This document shows positions 1 through 10,707 of a DNA stretch of 64,000 nt, piece after piece. A program made the translations under genes and the position numbers. The notes under the pieces were generated by a model that ran no database searches, was not told the DNA's origin, and saw nothing but the letters and a program-made list of their open reading frames with translations. The stretch lies in the NCBI RefSeq assembly GCF_019969725.1, contig NZ_JAHXYW010000001.1:942297-1006296 (forward strand). Direction: 5' to 3'. Every line of letters begins with the position of its first letter. Within the stretch, counting starts at the first letter, position 1. The stretch comes from Neobacillus bataviensis (lineage in GTDB: Bacteria > Bacillota > Bacilli > Bacillales_B > DSM-18226).

Positions 1-45
1 TAATCAAACTTTAATAAATTGATTAAACTTTATTAAAATCTGTAT

Positions 46-79
46 AAAAAAAGAGCTGCTCATGAGCAAGCTCTTTTCT
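46..79 (-). terminator. Rho-independent terminator of rplS
   Basis: On the minus strand an 11-12 bp stem (AAGAGCTTGCTC pairing with GAGCAGCTCTT, loop ATG) is followed by seven T residues. It begins a few bases after the rplS stop, so it ends the rplS transcript. The outermost 40 bases of the window are A+T-rich and hold nothing else I can name. Confidence 0.85.
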
Positions 80-86
80 TTTCATG

Positions 87-431
87 TTATCGAATCTCTT
101 TAATTCTTGCTTTTTTACCGCGAAGGTTACGCAAGTAGTAAAGCTTAGCACGGCGGACTTTACCGCGGCGAATTACTTCAAGCTTCGCAATTTTTGGTGT
201 GTGTACTGGGAAAGTACGCTCAACGCCTACTCCGTAAGAAACTTTACGAACTGTAAAAGTTTCGCTAATTCCACCACCACGACGCTTAATCACTACACCT
301 TCAAATAACTGAATACGCTCACGAGTACCCTCAACAACTTTAACGTGTACACGTACAGTGTCACCAGGACGGAACGCAGGAAGATCAGAACGAAGTTGTT
401 CTTTTGTGATTTCTTCGATTAATTTATGCAT
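87..431 (-). CDS. rplS: 50S ribosomal protein L19
   Basis: 114-residue ribosomal protein L19, a large-subunit component at the interface with the small subunit. The protein is rich in Arg and Lys and carries the family segments [16 protein letters not shown] near the start and [13 protein letters not shown] at the C-terminus. The open frame runs 12 codons further upstream, but the start MHKLIEE is chosen because AAGGAG sits just before it and the length then equals the family norm. It is the last gene of the trmD group, and has its own promoter and leader upstream and a strong terminator downstream. Confidence 0.97.
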   Translation of the reverse strand: MHKLIEEITKEQLRSDLPAFRPGDTVRVHVKVVEGTRERIQLFEGVVIKRRGGGISETFTVRKVSYGVGVERTFPVHTPKIAKLEVIRRGKVRRAKLYYLRNLRGKKARIKEIR

Positions 432-540
432 CGTTTTCAACTCCTTCCAACAGATGCTCATGCACATCTACTAACAATTACATTGCAGCGGAACATCGTT
501 ATAAGACTAGATTCTGAAAAGGTTCAGCTCAAGTCACAAG
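432..540 (-). promoter_or_regulatory. 5' leader of rplS, possible L19 autoregulatory leader
   Basis: About 110 bases separate the rplS promoter from its start codon, long for a ribosomal gene. A small hairpin (AGATG pairing with CATCT) lies immediately upstream of the AAGGAG site, so folding could affect translation. An L19 leader is a known RNA family in Bacillaceae, and position and size fit. I could not check the full consensus, so identification is tentative. Confidence 0.45.
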
Positions 541-544
541 AAGT

Positions 545-573
545 ATCATACCATAATTGTCGTTCTCCCGCAA
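545..573 (-). promoter_or_regulatory. SigA-type promoter of rplS
   Basis: Minus-strand -35 TTGCGG, 17-bp spacer and -10 TATGAT preceded by TGG (extended -10). It begins two bases after the trmD stop codon, giving rplS transcription independent of the upstream genes. Confidence 0.7.
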
Positions 574-575
574 TA

Positions 576-1319
576 CTACTTGTATTCTTTTTTTATTTCA
601 GCTAACCATTTTTCCTGTTCTGATGTAAGTTCGATTTTATCAAATAAGTCAGGACGCCTTTGTAGTGTTCTTCTCAATGCTTCTTTATTGCGCCATTCTT
701 CAATTAACTTATGATTACCTGACATTAGTACATCAGGGACCTTCAGCCCGCGGAAATCTGCAGGTCTTGTATAATGCGGATGTTCTAAGAGGCCTGTGCT
801 GAAGGAATCCTTCATATGTGATTCCTGATTTCCTAATACCTCCGGCAAAAGGCGAACGACACTGTCAACAACGACCATGGCTCCAAGCTCACCACCGGTC
901 AAGACATAATCCCCAATCGAGATTTCATCCGTAACCACATGCTGCCGGATTCGTTCGTCATAACCTTCGTAATGACCGCAAATAAATATCAAATGTTCTT
1001 CTTGAGCTAATTCTTCGGCTTTTCGTTGATCGTAACGCTTGCCTTGAGGACAAAGGAGGATTACCCTTGGATCCTTACTTTTTGCTTTTTCCTTGAGAGC
1101 ACTTACACCATCAAAGATGGGCTGAGGCATTAAAACCATTCCAGCTCCTCCTCCGTATGGGTAATCATCAACAGAGGAATGCTTGTTATCAGCAAATTCA
1201 CGAAAATTGACAACATTATATTGGACGGCCTTTTTCTCTGCCGCTTTTTGTAAAATAGACTGGTTAAACACCCCGGAAAACATTTCGGGGAAGAGCGTAA
1301 GGATGTCAATCTGCATCAT
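576..1319 (-). CDS. trmD: tRNA (guanine37-N1)-methyltransferase
   Basis: 247-residue TrmD, the SAM-dependent SPOUT-fold enzyme that makes m1G37 next to the anticodon and prevents +1 frameshifting. The trefoil-knot signature [10 protein letters not shown] lies at residues 115-124, followed by [22 protein letters not shown] (residues 54-62) is also typical. Length is normal. The start overlaps the rimM stop by four bases, so the two are probably translationally coupled. Two adjacent ATG codons exist; the first is annotated. Confidence 0.97.
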   Translation of the reverse strand: MMQIDILTLFPEMFSGVFNQSILQKAAEKKAVQYNVVNFREFADNKHSSVDDYPYGGGAGMVLMPQPIFDGVSALKEKAKSKDPRVILLCPQGKRYDQRKAEELAQEEHLIFICGHYEGYDERIRQHVVTDEISIGDYVLTGGELGAMVVVDSVVRLLPEVLGNQESHMKDSFSTGLLEHPHYTRPADFRGLKVPDVLMSGNHKLIEEWRNKEALRRTLQRRPDLFDKIELTSEQEKWLAEIKKEYK

Positions 1320-1834
1320 GAAAGCAGCCCTTCCATCGGCTCAATTAAGATGACTTTTTCTTTAACATCCACTTTTTTAACAACATCATGAATGTAAGGA
1401 ATTAATAAATCCTTTCTTCCCTTCCCTTTAACAACCCAAACGTCATTGGCACCTGGTGATAAAATTTCCGTAACTTTTCCAAGTTCTTCCCCTTTTGTTG
1501 TCGCAACGAGGCAGCCGATAATTTCATGGTAATAAAATTCATCCTCTTCCAAGGTATCCAGCTGTGATTCAGGCACCTTGAGAATTCCTTCTTTAAACTT
1601 TTCAACTTCATTAATATTATGAAAACCTTCAAATGTCAATAATTCAAAATTTTTATGGGTTCGATGGCTTTTTACTGTTAGCTCAATCGGCGTTTTGGAA
1701 TTTGGCATAAACAAATACAATACATTTCCTGCTTTATACCGCTTTTCAGGGAAATCCGTTTTTGAAATGACACGCACTTCTCCTTTTATTCCTTGGGTAT
1801 TTACGATCTTTCCGACATTAAACCATTTTTCCAT
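1316..1834 (-). CDS. rimM: 16S rRNA processing protein RimM
   Basis: 172-residue RimM, which binds ribosomal protein S19 and assists maturation of the 30S head. The N-terminal beta-barrel begins [19 protein letters not shown], and the C-terminal PRC-barrel domain carries GANDVWVV and LIPYI. The frame extends four codons upstream to a GTG that lies inside the ribosome binding site AAGGTG; the ATG at 1834 has proper spacing and gives the family length. Its stop overlaps the trmD start, and it follows ylqD by four bases. Confidence 0.95.
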   Translation of the reverse strand: MEKWFNVGKIVNTQGIKGEVRVISKTDFPEKRYKAGNVLYLFMPNSKTPIELTVKSHRTHKNFELLTFEGFHNINEVEKFKEGILKVPESQLDTLEEDEFYYHEIIGCLVATTKGEELGKVTEILSPGANDVWVVKGKGRKDLLIPYIHDVVKKVDVKEKVILIEPMEGLLS

Positions 1835-1838
1835 ACGA

Positions 1839-2234
1839 TTATTCACCTTCTCTTATTTCCTCAATGATTCCATCTTTAATTATAATAACAGGTTGTCCAA
1901 GTTGTTGACTCCAGGAATCGCCCACTTTTATTTCAATTAGGGCCTGAACTTCCTTTTCCTTTAATTCACTGCCTAAAGGTAGCATATGTAATTGTTCAAT
2001 TTGGAACTCTAGGAGTTTTTCTTTTTCTAATCGTTTATTGATTTCTTTTTCAAAATGACTTTTTAATTCTCTTTGCGAAAAGCTTTTGGTTTTCTCCAAT
2101 CGTTTTAATTCAAATTGAAGCTGACTGCATTCTTTTTGGAGCTGAAGCTTTTGGTGGTTGTATTGTTCAAATAATTTTTCTTTGCTTTTTTCCGTTAGAA
2201 TTTGCTTTACCACAACTGTTTGGATAATTTGCAT
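1839..2234 (-). CDS. ylqD: YlqD-family protein of unknown function
   Basis: 131-residue protein of the YlqD family, recognised by position and sequence. Residues about 12-75 are dominated by Lys, Glu, Gln and Leu and should form a coiled coil. The C-terminal 50 residues ([22 protein letters not shown]) look like a small beta domain. No catalytic motif is visible and no function is established. It precedes rimM and trmD. A good AAAGGAG site lies before the ATG, and a terminator hairpin separates it from khpA upstream. Confidence 0.85.
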   Translation of the reverse strand: MQIIQTVVVKQILTEKSKEKLFEQYNHQKLQLQKECSQLQFELKRLEKTKSFSQRELKSHFEKEINKRLEKEKLLEFQIEQLHMLPLGSELKEKEVQALIEIKVGDSWSQQLGQPVIIIKDGIIEEIREGE

Positions 2235-2262
2235 AAAGATGGCTCCTTTCTTTTCTTATAGC

Positions 2263-2293
2263 AAAAAAGGGAGGAATGTTGATTCCCCCCTTT
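2263..2293 (-). terminator. Terminator or attenuating hairpin after khpA
   Basis: On the minus strand a G-rich arm (AAGGGGGGAAT) pairs with ATTCCTCCCTT, with loop CAAC, followed by TTTTTT. It sits between khpA and ylqD, so it should end or reduce transcription from the rpsP promoter before ylqD-rimM-trmD. Confidence 0.75.
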
Positions 2294-2310
2294 CATCTAG
2301 ATGCAAAAAG

Positions 2311-2541
2311 CTATTCACCAATTTCGAGAAAAATTTTCTTTTGTTGTGATGATCCTGCTGCATAAACAACAGTTCTAATGGCCTTTGCAACACGCCCCTG
2401 CTTGCCGATTACTTTTCCCATATCTGTTTTGTTAACAGAGAGCTGATAAGTAACGCGGTTGTTGTCCTCTGAGACGTCAACGCGGACGTCTTCAGGAAAA
2501 TCAACTAGAGGCTTAACAATCGTTTCGATTAATTCTTTCAT
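2311..2541 (-). CDS. khpA: KH-domain RNA-binding protein KhpA
   Basis: 76-residue single KH-domain protein (older name YlqC). The nucleic-acid-binding GxxG loop is seen in GKVIGKQGRVAKAIR near residue 45. In Firmicutes KhpA pairs with KhpB/Jag and influences cell length and cell-wall growth in some species. It lies 12 bases downstream of rpsP and is co-transcribed with it. A TAGGT site precedes the ATG. Length is normal for the family. Confidence 0.93.
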   Translation of the reverse strand: MKELIETIVKPLVDFPEDVRVDVSEDNNRVTYQLSVNKTDMGKVIGKQGRVAKAIRTVVYAAGSSQQKKIFLEIGE

Positions 2542-2553
2542 AGTTACCTACGA

Positions 2554-4289
<1,736 letters not shown>

Positions 4290-4301
4290 TCATGCCGCCT
4301 C

Positions 4302-4637
4302 CTAATCTAATTTTTCAAGCTCGGCAATTGTCTCATACATCGCCTGTTTTGAAGGTGTCTCCTCTTTAAGCAACACTTTTACTTGCTTTAATAGCCTCGC
4401 ACGCTCTTGAAATTTATGAAATAATAAAAGCTTTTCTTCATATTCCTCGAGCATTGCTTCCGTCCGCTTAATATTATCATATACGGCCTGGCGGCTGACA
4501 TCATACTCTTCAGCAATTTCACCCAATGAGTAATCATCTAAATAATAAAGAGACATATAGCTTTGCTGCTTTGGTGTTAACAACGAATAGTAAAAATCAT
4601 AAAGATAGTTCATTCGTGTTGTCTTTTCAAGCATCAT
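4302..4637 (-). CDS. ylxM: YlxM-type DNA-binding protein, SRP-associated
   Basis: 111-residue YlxM/p13-like protein. A sigma-70 region 4-type helix-turn-helix is seen in [20 protein letters not shown] (about residues 34-53), flanked by a C-terminal helical segment rich in Glu and Lys. The family is consistently encoded beside ffh and has been linked to SRP function in streptococci; the Bacillus role is unclear. The start at 4637 is chosen because AAGGGGG lies nine bases upstream; the longer frame would read through the promoter. Confidence 0.92.
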   Translation of the reverse strand: MMLEKTTRMNYLYDFYYSLLTPKQQSYMSLYYLDDYSLGEIAEEYDVSRQAVYDNIKRTEAMLEEYEEKLLLFHKFQERARLLKQVKVLLKEETPSKQAMYETIAELEKLD

Positions 4638-4680
4638 ACTTAAATGCCCCCTTGTTAAGTGAAATGCCTTTACAAAAGTA

Positions 4681-4709
4681 AGTTTACACAGTAAGACATT
4701 ATCTGTCAA
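4681..4709 (-). promoter_or_regulatory. SigA-type promoter of ylxM-ffh
   Basis: Minus-strand consensus -35 TTGACA, 17-bp spacer, -10 TAAACT. It lies in the gap between the ftsY stop and the ylxM start and would drive ylxM and ffh. Confidence 0.75.
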
Positions 4710-4725
4710 GATAATACCTTTACAT

Positions 4726-5715
4726 CTAATCTTCGGTCTTTTCTACTTGATCTGCAAATAATCCATACACATACTTTTCGGCATCAAATTCCTGCAGATC
4801 ATCCATTTTCTCTCCTAAACCTACAAATTTAACTGGAATCTTTAATTCGTTGCGAATTGCGAGAACGATTCCGCCCTTTGCTGTCCCATCTAATTTCGAA
4901 AGTACAATGCCACTGACATTGGTTACTTCTTTAAAATTCTTAGCCTGAATAAGCGCATTCTGTCCTGTTGTCGCATCAAGGACAAGGATTACTTCGTGGG
5001 GTGCTCCGGGAATTTCTCTTTCGATGACACGTTTTACCTTTTCCAGCTCTTTCATCAGGTTCACTTTATTTTGTAAACGACCGGCTGTATCACACAATAA
5101 AATATCAGCTTTGCGGGATTTCGCTGCCTGAATCGCATCATACATTACGGCAGCAGGGTCAGATCCCTCTGCCTGCTTGATAACCTCGACACCGACTCTA
5201 TCCCCCCATACTTCAAGCTGTTCAATAGCTCCAGCCCGGAAAGTGTCGCCTGCAGCCATCAAAACTTTTCTTCCCTCACTCTTAAACTTATGTCCTAGTT
5301 TACCTATTGTCGTTGTTTTTCCGACACCATTGACACCGACAAAGAGGATGACGGTTAACCCATCCTCCTGGATGTTTAATTTTGAAGACTGTCCTTCGCC
5401 TGCATTATAGATGTCGACAAGCTTTTCAGATATAACACTTTGAACCTCCTGAGGGTCTTGGATGTTCCGCCGTTTCACTTCCATCTTCAGCTCATCTATT
5501 AACTGCATAACGGTGTCAAAACCAACATCGGCCTGAATTAGGATTTCTTCTAATTCTTCAAAGAAGTCTTCGTCGACTTTTCGGTATCTCGCCACAAGGT
5601 CATTGACTTTTCCAGAAAAACTGTCCCTTGTCTTCGTAAGACCTTCCTTAAACTTCTCTGTAACTGTATCCGTTGATTTTGTAATCTTCTCTTTTAATTT
5701 TTTAAAAAAGCTCAT
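4726..5715 (-). CDS. ftsY: Signal recognition particle receptor FtsY
   Basis: 329-residue SRP receptor GTPase, partner of Ffh in co-translational targeting. A short charged N-terminal region (1-45, much shorter than in E. coli, normal for Bacillus) is followed by the N-domain and a G-domain. P-loop [10 protein letters not shown] lies at 127-136, DTAGR near 210 and [11 protein letters not shown] near 275. It is 18 bases downstream of smc, forming an rnc-smc-ftsY unit. Confidence 0.97.
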   Translation of the reverse strand: MSFFKKLKEKITKSTDTVTEKFKEGLTKTRDSFSGKVNDLVARYRKVDEDFFEELEEILIQADVGFDTVMQLIDELKMEVKRRNIQDPQEVQSVISEKLVDIYNAGEGQSSKLNIQEDGLTVILFVGVNGVGKTTTIGKLGHKFKSEGRKVLMAAGDTFRAGAIEQLEVWGDRVGVEVIKQAEGSDPAAVMYDAIQAAKSRKADILLCDTAGRLQNKVNLMKELEKVKRVIEREIPGAPHEVILVLDATTGQNALIQAKNFKEVTNVSGIVLSKLDGTAKGGIVLAIRNELKIPVKFVGLGEKMDDLQEFDAEKYVYGLFADQVEKTED

Positions 5716-5733
5716 TCTTTCACTTCCCTTAAA

Positions 5734-8700
5734 TTAAGATTTAACAAGCTCTTTTGTATCGTCTAAACGAACTGATACAAGCTTTGATACACCCGATTCC
5801 TGCATGGTGACTCCGTATAAGACGTCTGCTTCCTCCATTGTCCCTTTACGGTGTGTAATAACAATGAATTGAGTCTCTGAGCTATATCTCTTTAAATACT
5901 GGCTAAAACGGTGGACGTTTGCTTCATCGAGTGCCGCTTCCACTTCATCAAGAATACAGAAAGGAACAGGACGTACTTTTAATATCGAAAAAAGCAGGGC
6001 AATGGCCGTTAATGCTCGTTCGCCACCCGATAGCAGCCCTAGATTCTGAAGCTTTTTACCCGGAGGCTGAGCAACGATTTCCACTCCTGTATTTAATAAA
6101 TCCTCCGGAGCCGTTAATACAAGGTCCGCTCTTCCTCCTCCGAAAAGTGCCCTGAAAACTGGTTCGAAATGTTCTCGAATCCCTTGGAAGGTTTGCTCAA
6201 AGCGTCTTTTCATTTCCGTATCCATCTCTTCAATCACCTGGAAAAGTGTATCCTTGGCTTCTTGAAGATCTGTCCTTTGTTCATTTAAAAATTCATACCG
6301 TTCGGAAACGCGCTCGTATTCTTCAATAGCTCCAATGTTGATATTACCAAGCTCCTCGATGGCCAGTTTAATCAGCTTGACCTTTTTGCGGGCTTCTTCA
6401 ACTGGAACAGTTAGCGGATACTGTTCCTTAGCTCCTTCAAAGGATAATAAGTATTCTTCTCTTAGATGAGCTAGTCTGTTTTCAAGCTCCACATCCAAGC
6501 GGTTTAGTTTTACCTCTTCATCCTTTAGTACCGTTATCAAACCTTTATGAATTCTCTTTAATTCCTTAGCTTCAAGCTCCAAATCTTCCAGCGAAACCTG
6601 AAGCTGGACCCGTTCTTGCCTTCTTGTGCTAATTAGATTTAGTGTTGCAGCCTTGTCTTCTTGTTTTCTTTTTGCAGCAGTCTCTAATTGTTCTTCACCC
6701 GAAGAGCTATTCGTCATTTCTGATGTTAATAGGCTGAGGTCTTCAGTAAAGACAGCAAGCTTTTGCCTGCTTTCCGCTAAATCTTCATTAAGATTCGCGA
6801 ATCGGTCCTTGGTGTTTAAAAATTGCTCGTTTTTAGCCGCAAACTCAACCTTTAACTCATTTATTTCGGTTACCAAGGCTTCTTTAGATGTAAGATCATT
6901 GGTCTTTTGTTCAGTCAGTCTTATAATTTGACCGTCAAGTTCCGCAATTGAAACCTTATAATTTTCCATTGCTGATTGTAACTCTATTTTTCTAGTTAGC
7001 AATGTGGTTTGTTCTGTCGAAAACTGCCCTTTTTCAAGATCGTAAATGGCTAATCGGTCATTGATATTCTTTTCTTCAAACTCCGCTTCTCGTAAGTCAC
7101 CCTTAACAGACTGTTCCGATAGTCTTAGTTCTTCACCATTTTTACGCATTGCCTCAAGGTCTGACTCTGCCGTTTGGACATCTTCTTTTAATGATTTAAC
7201 CTGCTTCTCCAAATCCGCTGTTTTCTCTTCCATAATGACAAGCTTACCCTTTAATTCATCAAGCTCACCTTTTCTTGTTAATAGCGAGGATGTTTTTTGT
7301 TTTACGGCTCCACCTGTCATCGAACCGCCGGGATTGACGATATCTCCATCGAGGGTAACTAATCGAACACGATATTGGAGTATTTTCGCCAATTCATTGG
7401 CACCCTTTAGATCCCTTGTGATAACAACGTTACCCAAAAGGTTTTGAAAAATCTCGGCATACTTTTGTTCAAACTGAATCAGGCTGACGGCAGTACCCAC
7501 CAGAGAAGGGTGATTTTGAATCGAAGCCATTTGAGCTGATGATAAGGGACGTCCCTTTACAACACTTTGTGGTAAAAAGGTTGCTCGTCCAAAAGAATGC
7601 TGCTTTAAATATTGAATAGCGGCACGGGCATTTTGTTCAGTATCAACTACGATATGCTGTAAGGCACCACCAAGTGCGGTTTCCATGGCAATTTCATATT
7701 CTTTAGGAGCAGAGATTAGTTCGGCAACGGCTCCTTCAATACCATGGAGTTTTTTTCCGCGGGCCTTGAGAACTTCCTTTACACCTTGGAAAAAGCCAGA
7801 AAAATCCTCTTCCATTTCTTCAAGCATATCTTTTTTGGACTTTGCCTGCTGCAGAAGCTGATAGGCTTGATACAAGGTTTTCTCTTGTTTTTGATAATTG
7901 TTTTTTACCGTATCCAGTTTACGTTGTTGCTCACGAAAGGCAACAACTTGTTCACTTAGCTTCTTTTGAAGTTCATCTAATGAAGCTTGAATTTTCCTTT
8001 TTTTGCTTTGGGCAATTTCTCTTTCTTGAAGATACTTTTCATTTTCCGCATCAAGACGTGAATTTTTTCTATCCTGCTGCTCAAGCTGCTGGTCAATGTA
8101 TTTTAATTCGTTTTTTGCACCAGCTTGGTCATTTAACAGCTCAATATATTCACTTTTTAAGCTTTCGATTTTTTCGTCAATATTTTCTGCAAATAATTGC
8201 AGCTTTTCTTGTTTTTCCTTTAACTGTGTTTGTAAGGTTTTTACCTGCTCACCAAGCAGCTTAACCGATTCGGCTAAAGAGTCTCTATTGTTTTGAAGTT
8301 GGCTGATTCGGTCCGTTAATTCAAGGATGTTCATTTCCAACTGCTCTTTATTTTGTGCAGCATTCTTTTTCCGCTCTTTTAGAACTTCTTTTCGTCCCTC
8401 CAGCTTTTCAAGCTCCTCACTGGCATGAAGCAGGACATTCTGCAGGTCTGAAATCGATTCATCTAAGGCCGTAATCTGGTCTCTAGTTTCAACGATTTTT
8501 GCTTCTTTGACTTGCAATTCGGAAGAAAGCTTCAATTCCTCATGTTGGTGTTCTTCCAGCTGTTTGGAAAGATTCCCCCATTTTTGATGCATGTCTTCAA
8601 TTTCATAAACGGTTAGAGCTACTTCAAACTTTTCAAGCTCCTCTTTTTTCTCTAAAAAATCCTTTGCTATCGACGCTTGAATTTTTAATGGCTCTACTTG

Positions 8701-9300
8701 GCTTTCAAGCTCATGTAAAATATCATTTACCCGGTTAATATTGTCTTGTGTCTCGGCAAGCTTGACCTCGGCTTTTTTCTTTCGGTTTTTGTATTTTAAA
8801 ACACCTGCAGCTTCTTCAAATATTGTTCGGCGGTCTTCTGCTTTACTATTTAAGATTTCTTCTACTTTCCCTTGGCTTATAATGGAAAATGCTTCCCGTC
8901 CCAGCCCGGAATCCATAAACAAATCTATAATATCCTTCAAACGGCACGAGTGTTTATTAATAAAGAAGTCGCTTTCTCCTGAACGGGAGACTCTTCTTGT
9001 AACACTTACTTCATTATAATCAACCGCTAATCCTTGATCTTGGTTGTCCAAGGTCAGCGTCACCTCAGCAAAATTAACAGCCTTTCTAGTATCACTTCCA
9101 GCAAATATAATATCTTCCATTTTACTTCCGCGAAGTGATTTTGCTGACTGTTCCCCTAATACCCAGCGGATTGCATCTGTAATATTGCTTTTCCCGCTGC
9201 CATTAGGACCTACTACGGCCGTAACCCCAGGGACAAAATCCACACTGATGCGGTCAGCAAAAGATTTAAAGCCAATAATGTCCAACCGTTTTAAAAACAT
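5734..9300 (-). CDS. smc: Chromosome partition protein SMC
   Basis: 1188-residue condensin ATPase that organises and segregates the chromosome with ScpA and ScpB. Walker A GPNGSGKSN lies at 31-39. Long coiled coils (about 165-500 and 670-1000) flank a hinge with Gly-rich GDIVNPGGSMTGGAV near its end. The signature motif LLSGGERALTAIALLF and Walker B FCILDEVEAALDEANV form the C-terminal head. Full length, with no frameshift. Strong GGAGG site upstream of the ATG, 54 bases after rnc. Confidence 0.98.
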   Translation of the reverse strand: MFLKRLDIIGFKSFADRISVDFVPGVTAVVGPNGSGKSNITDAIRWVLGEQSAKSLRGSKMEDIIFAGSDTRKAVNFAEVTLTLDNQDQGLAVDYNEVSVTRRVSRSGESDFFINKHSCRLKDIIDLFMDSGLGREAFSIISQGKVEEILNSKAEDRRTIFEEAAGVLKYKNRKKKAEVKLAETQDNINRVNDILHELESQVEPLKIQASIAKDFLEKKEELEKFEVALTVYEIEDMHQKWGNLSKQLEEHQHEELKLSSELQVKEAKIVETRDQITALDESISDLQNVLLHASEELEKLEGRKEVLKERKKNAAQNKEQLEMNILELTDRISQLQNNRDSLAESVKLLGEQVKTLQTQLKEKQEKLQLFAENIDEKIESLKSEYIELLNDQAGAKNELKYIDQQLEQQDRKNSRLDAENEKYLQEREIAQSKKRKIQASLDELQKKLSEQVVAFREQQRKLDTVKNNYQKQEKTLYQAYQLLQQAKSKKDMLEEMEEDFSGFFQGVKEVLKARGKKLHGIEGAVAELISAPKEYEIAMETALGGALQHIVVDTEQNARAAIQYLKQHSFGRATFLPQSVVKGRPLSSAQMASIQNHPSLVGTAVSLIQFEQKYAEIFQNLLGNVVITRDLKGANELAKILQYRVRLVTLDGDIVNPGGSMTGGAVKQKTSSLLTRKGELDELKGKLVIMEEKTADLEKQVKSLKEDVQTAESDLEAMRKNGEELRLSEQSVKGDLREAEFEEKNINDRLAIYDLEKGQFSTEQTTLLTRKIELQSAMENYKVSIAELDGQIIRLTEQKTNDLTSKEALVTEINELKVEFAAKNEQFLNTKDRFANLNEDLAESRQKLAVFTEDLSLLTSEMTNSSSGEEQLETAAKRKQEDKAATLNLISTRRQERVQLQVSLEDLELEAKELKRIHKGLITVLKDEEVKLNRLDVELENRLAHLREEYLLSFEGAKEQYPLTVPVEEARKKVKLIKLAIEELGNINIGAIEEYERVSERYEFLNEQRTDLQEAKDTLFQVIEEMDTEMKRRFEQTFQGIREHFEPVFRALFGGGRADLVLTAPEDLLNTGVEIVAQPPGKKLQNLGLLSGGERALTAIALLFSILKVRPVPFCILDEVEAALDEANVHRFSQYLKRYSSETQFIVITHRKGTMEEADVLYGVTMQESGVSKLVSVRLDDTKELVKS

Positions 9301-9354
9301 TCCTTTTTCCTCCCTAAAATGCCCGGGATTACTCCTCTAAAACATTTGTCATAT

Positions 9355-10095
9355 CTAGGTTGTTTTCGTTTTAAGTACATCCAGCGCCATTTGAGCCGCA
9401 TGCTGTTCCGCCTCTTTTTTGGATCTTCCCGTCCCTACCCCTAATTCTTCGCCATTTAAGGAAACCTTTGACACAAACTCTTTATTGTGAGCAGGTCCTT
9501 TTTCTTGTAGAACACGATATTCAATTACTCCTGAACCATCTCTTTGAATGAGTTCCTGTAATTGGCTCTTAAAATCCATCACATGAGAAAAAGCACCAGC
9601 ATTTATTTTTGGGAAAATAACTTTTTCAAGAAAATCTATGACTTTTTCAATTCCTTGGTCTAAATAAAGTGCGCCAATGAACGCTTCAAAGACATCGGCG
9701 AGAAGTGCCGGCCGCTCTCGTCCGCCCGTCATTTCTTCCCCTTTGCCGAGCAAAATTAATTTTCCAAATCCTAATTCATTCGCAAATGCTACGAGTGACG
9801 GCTCACATACAATGGCCGCTCTTAGTTTGGTTAATTCTCCTTCTGTCATCATGGAATATTTCTTAAAAAGGAATTGTGATATTGTCAGTTCAAGTACAGC
9901 ATCTCCCAAAAATTCGAGCCTTTCATTATCTTCAAAAGGCTTTCTGCGATGCTCATTCACATAGGATGAATGAGTAAAAGCTTGCTTTAATAATTTTTCA
10001 TTTTCAAATTGAATTTCAATTATCTTTTGAAACTCTTTAAATTGACTTTCTTTTGCGCGATTGTCCATTTCTTTTTCTTTCCCATTTCTGCGCAT
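9355..10095 (-). CDS. rnc: Ribonuclease III
   Basis: 246-residue double-strand-specific endoribonuclease that processes rRNA, scRNA and structured mRNAs. The catalytic signature [13 protein letters not shown] lies at about 58-70, a second acidic cluster ([16 protein letters not shown]) near 130, and a C-terminal dsRNA-binding domain ends in [16 protein letters not shown]. The ATG at 10095 is preferred to the ORF's upstream ATG because AAGGTGGAG sits five bases ahead of it. It heads the rnc-smc-ftsY unit; no clear promoter was found in the 160 bases upstream. Confidence 0.97.
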   Translation of the reverse strand: MRRNGKEKEMDNRAKESQFKEFQKIIEIQFENEKLLKQAFTHSSYVNEHRRKPFEDNERLEFLGDAVLELTISQFLFKKYSMMTEGELTKLRAAIVCEPSLVAFANELGFGKLILLGKGEEMTGGRERPALLADVFEAFIGALYLDQGIEKVIDFLEKVIFPKINAGAFSHVMDFKSQLQELIQRDGSGVIEYRVLQEKGPAHNKEFVSKVSLNGEELGVGTGRSKKEAEQHAAQMALDVLKTKTT

Positions 10096-10162
10096 AAGTT
10101 CTCCACCTTGCATTTAATTTACACATGACTATAATACTGAGTTTAAAAAAATTTTGATAAAA

Positions 10163-10202
10163 ACGCAAAGAAACTTGGCAGCACTAATGGAACTGCCAAG
10201 TT
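10163..10202 (-). terminator. Second terminator hairpin downstream of acpP
   Basis: A perfect 10-bp stem (AACTTGGCAG pairing with CTGCCAAGTT) with a short T-rich tail (TCTTTGCGTTTTT) on the minus strand. It stands 15 bases beyond another hairpin, so the two form a tandem barrier between acpP and rnc. Confidence 0.65.
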
Positions 10203-10216
10203 CTATTCTACAGAAT

Positions 10217-10242
10217 AAAGCCCCGTTTGAAAACGGAGCTTT
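10217..10242 (-). terminator. First terminator hairpin downstream of acpP
   Basis: Stem AAAGCTCCGTTT pairing with AAACGGGGCTTT (one mismatch), followed by a weak ATTC tail. It lies 18 bases after the acpP stop codon. Confidence 0.65.
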
Positions 10243-10259
10243 GTGAATAATTCCAACGA

Positions 10260-10493
10260 TTACTTCGTGCTATTTATGTAATTAACAGCATCACCAACAG
10301 TGCTGATTTTTTCAGCATCATCGTCAGAAATTTCCATATCGAACTCATCCTCTAATTCCATTACTAGTTCAACTACGTCAAGGGAATCAGCGCCAAGATC
10401 ATCTTTAAATGAAGCTTCAAGCGTAACTTGAGACTCATCAACACCTAAACGGTCAACGATGATTTTTGTAACACGTTCTAATACCTCTGCCAT
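10260..10493 (-). CDS. acpP: Acyl carrier protein
   Basis: 77-residue acidic carrier protein of fatty-acid and phospholipid synthesis. The phosphopantetheine attachment site is Ser37 in [13 protein letters not shown]. It has the usual four-helix composition and acidic C-terminal half. A GGGGAGGTGA site precedes the ATG. In B. subtilis acpP directly follows fabG; here a 120-base palindromic element and an A+T-rich stretch with its own -10-like box lie between them, so acpP may be expressed partly independently. Confidence 0.98.
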   Translation of the reverse strand: MAEVLERVTKIIVDRLGVDESQVTLEASFKDDLGADSLDVVELVMELEDEFDMEISDDDAEKISTVGDAVNYINSTK

Positions 10494-10516
10494 GCTCGTT
10501 CACCTCCCCTCAAGCT

Positions 10517-10522
10517 ATTATA
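10517..10522 (-). promoter_or_regulatory. Possible -10 box for acpP
   Basis: A perfect TATAAT lies 24 bases upstream of the acpP start on the minus strand, in a very A+T-rich stretch. The sequence 17 bases upstream (TTTATT) is a poor -35, so this is only a possible acpP promoter. Confidence 0.4.
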
Positions 10523-10583
10523 GAGTATTTCTTTCAAATAATAAATGAAGAAATAATAAAAATGCACATTAACTTTGAGAAAT

Positions 10584-10705
10584 GTCCAGCACCAGCGCCT
10601 AGGGGCTCGAGGTCATAAGCCAATCCGTCGAAAAGGTTAAAAAGCAACCTTTCCGCCGGCTCGTCTTATGCTTGTCGCCCCTGGACAAGGCGCTTCCGCT
10701 TTTCT
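10584..10705. repeat. Long nested palindromic intergenic element
   Basis: A G+C-rich block of about 120 bases between fabG and acpP folds on itself. AGCGCCT (10594-10600) pairs with AGGCGCT (10688-10694); AGGGGC (10601-10606) with GCCCCT (10677-10682); CATAAG (10614-10619) with CTTATG (10665-10670); AAAGGTT (10632-10638) with AACCTTT (10646-10652). Base composition differs sharply from its A+T-rich flanks. From memory, closely similar sequences recur between genes in many Bacillaceae genomes; copy number here cannot be judged because I see only one copy. Confidence 0.75.
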
Positions 10706-10707
10706 GT

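Noticed and set aside
1..25. Inverted repeat TAATCAA...TTGATTA at the left edge
   Set aside because: Very A+T-rich seven-base arms are expected by chance in such sequence, and context is cut by the window edge.
7046..7447. 133-codon plus-strand open frame inside smc
   Set aside because: Antisense shadow of a coiled-coil gene; Ser- and Phe-rich translation is typical of reverse-strand Glu/Lys codons.
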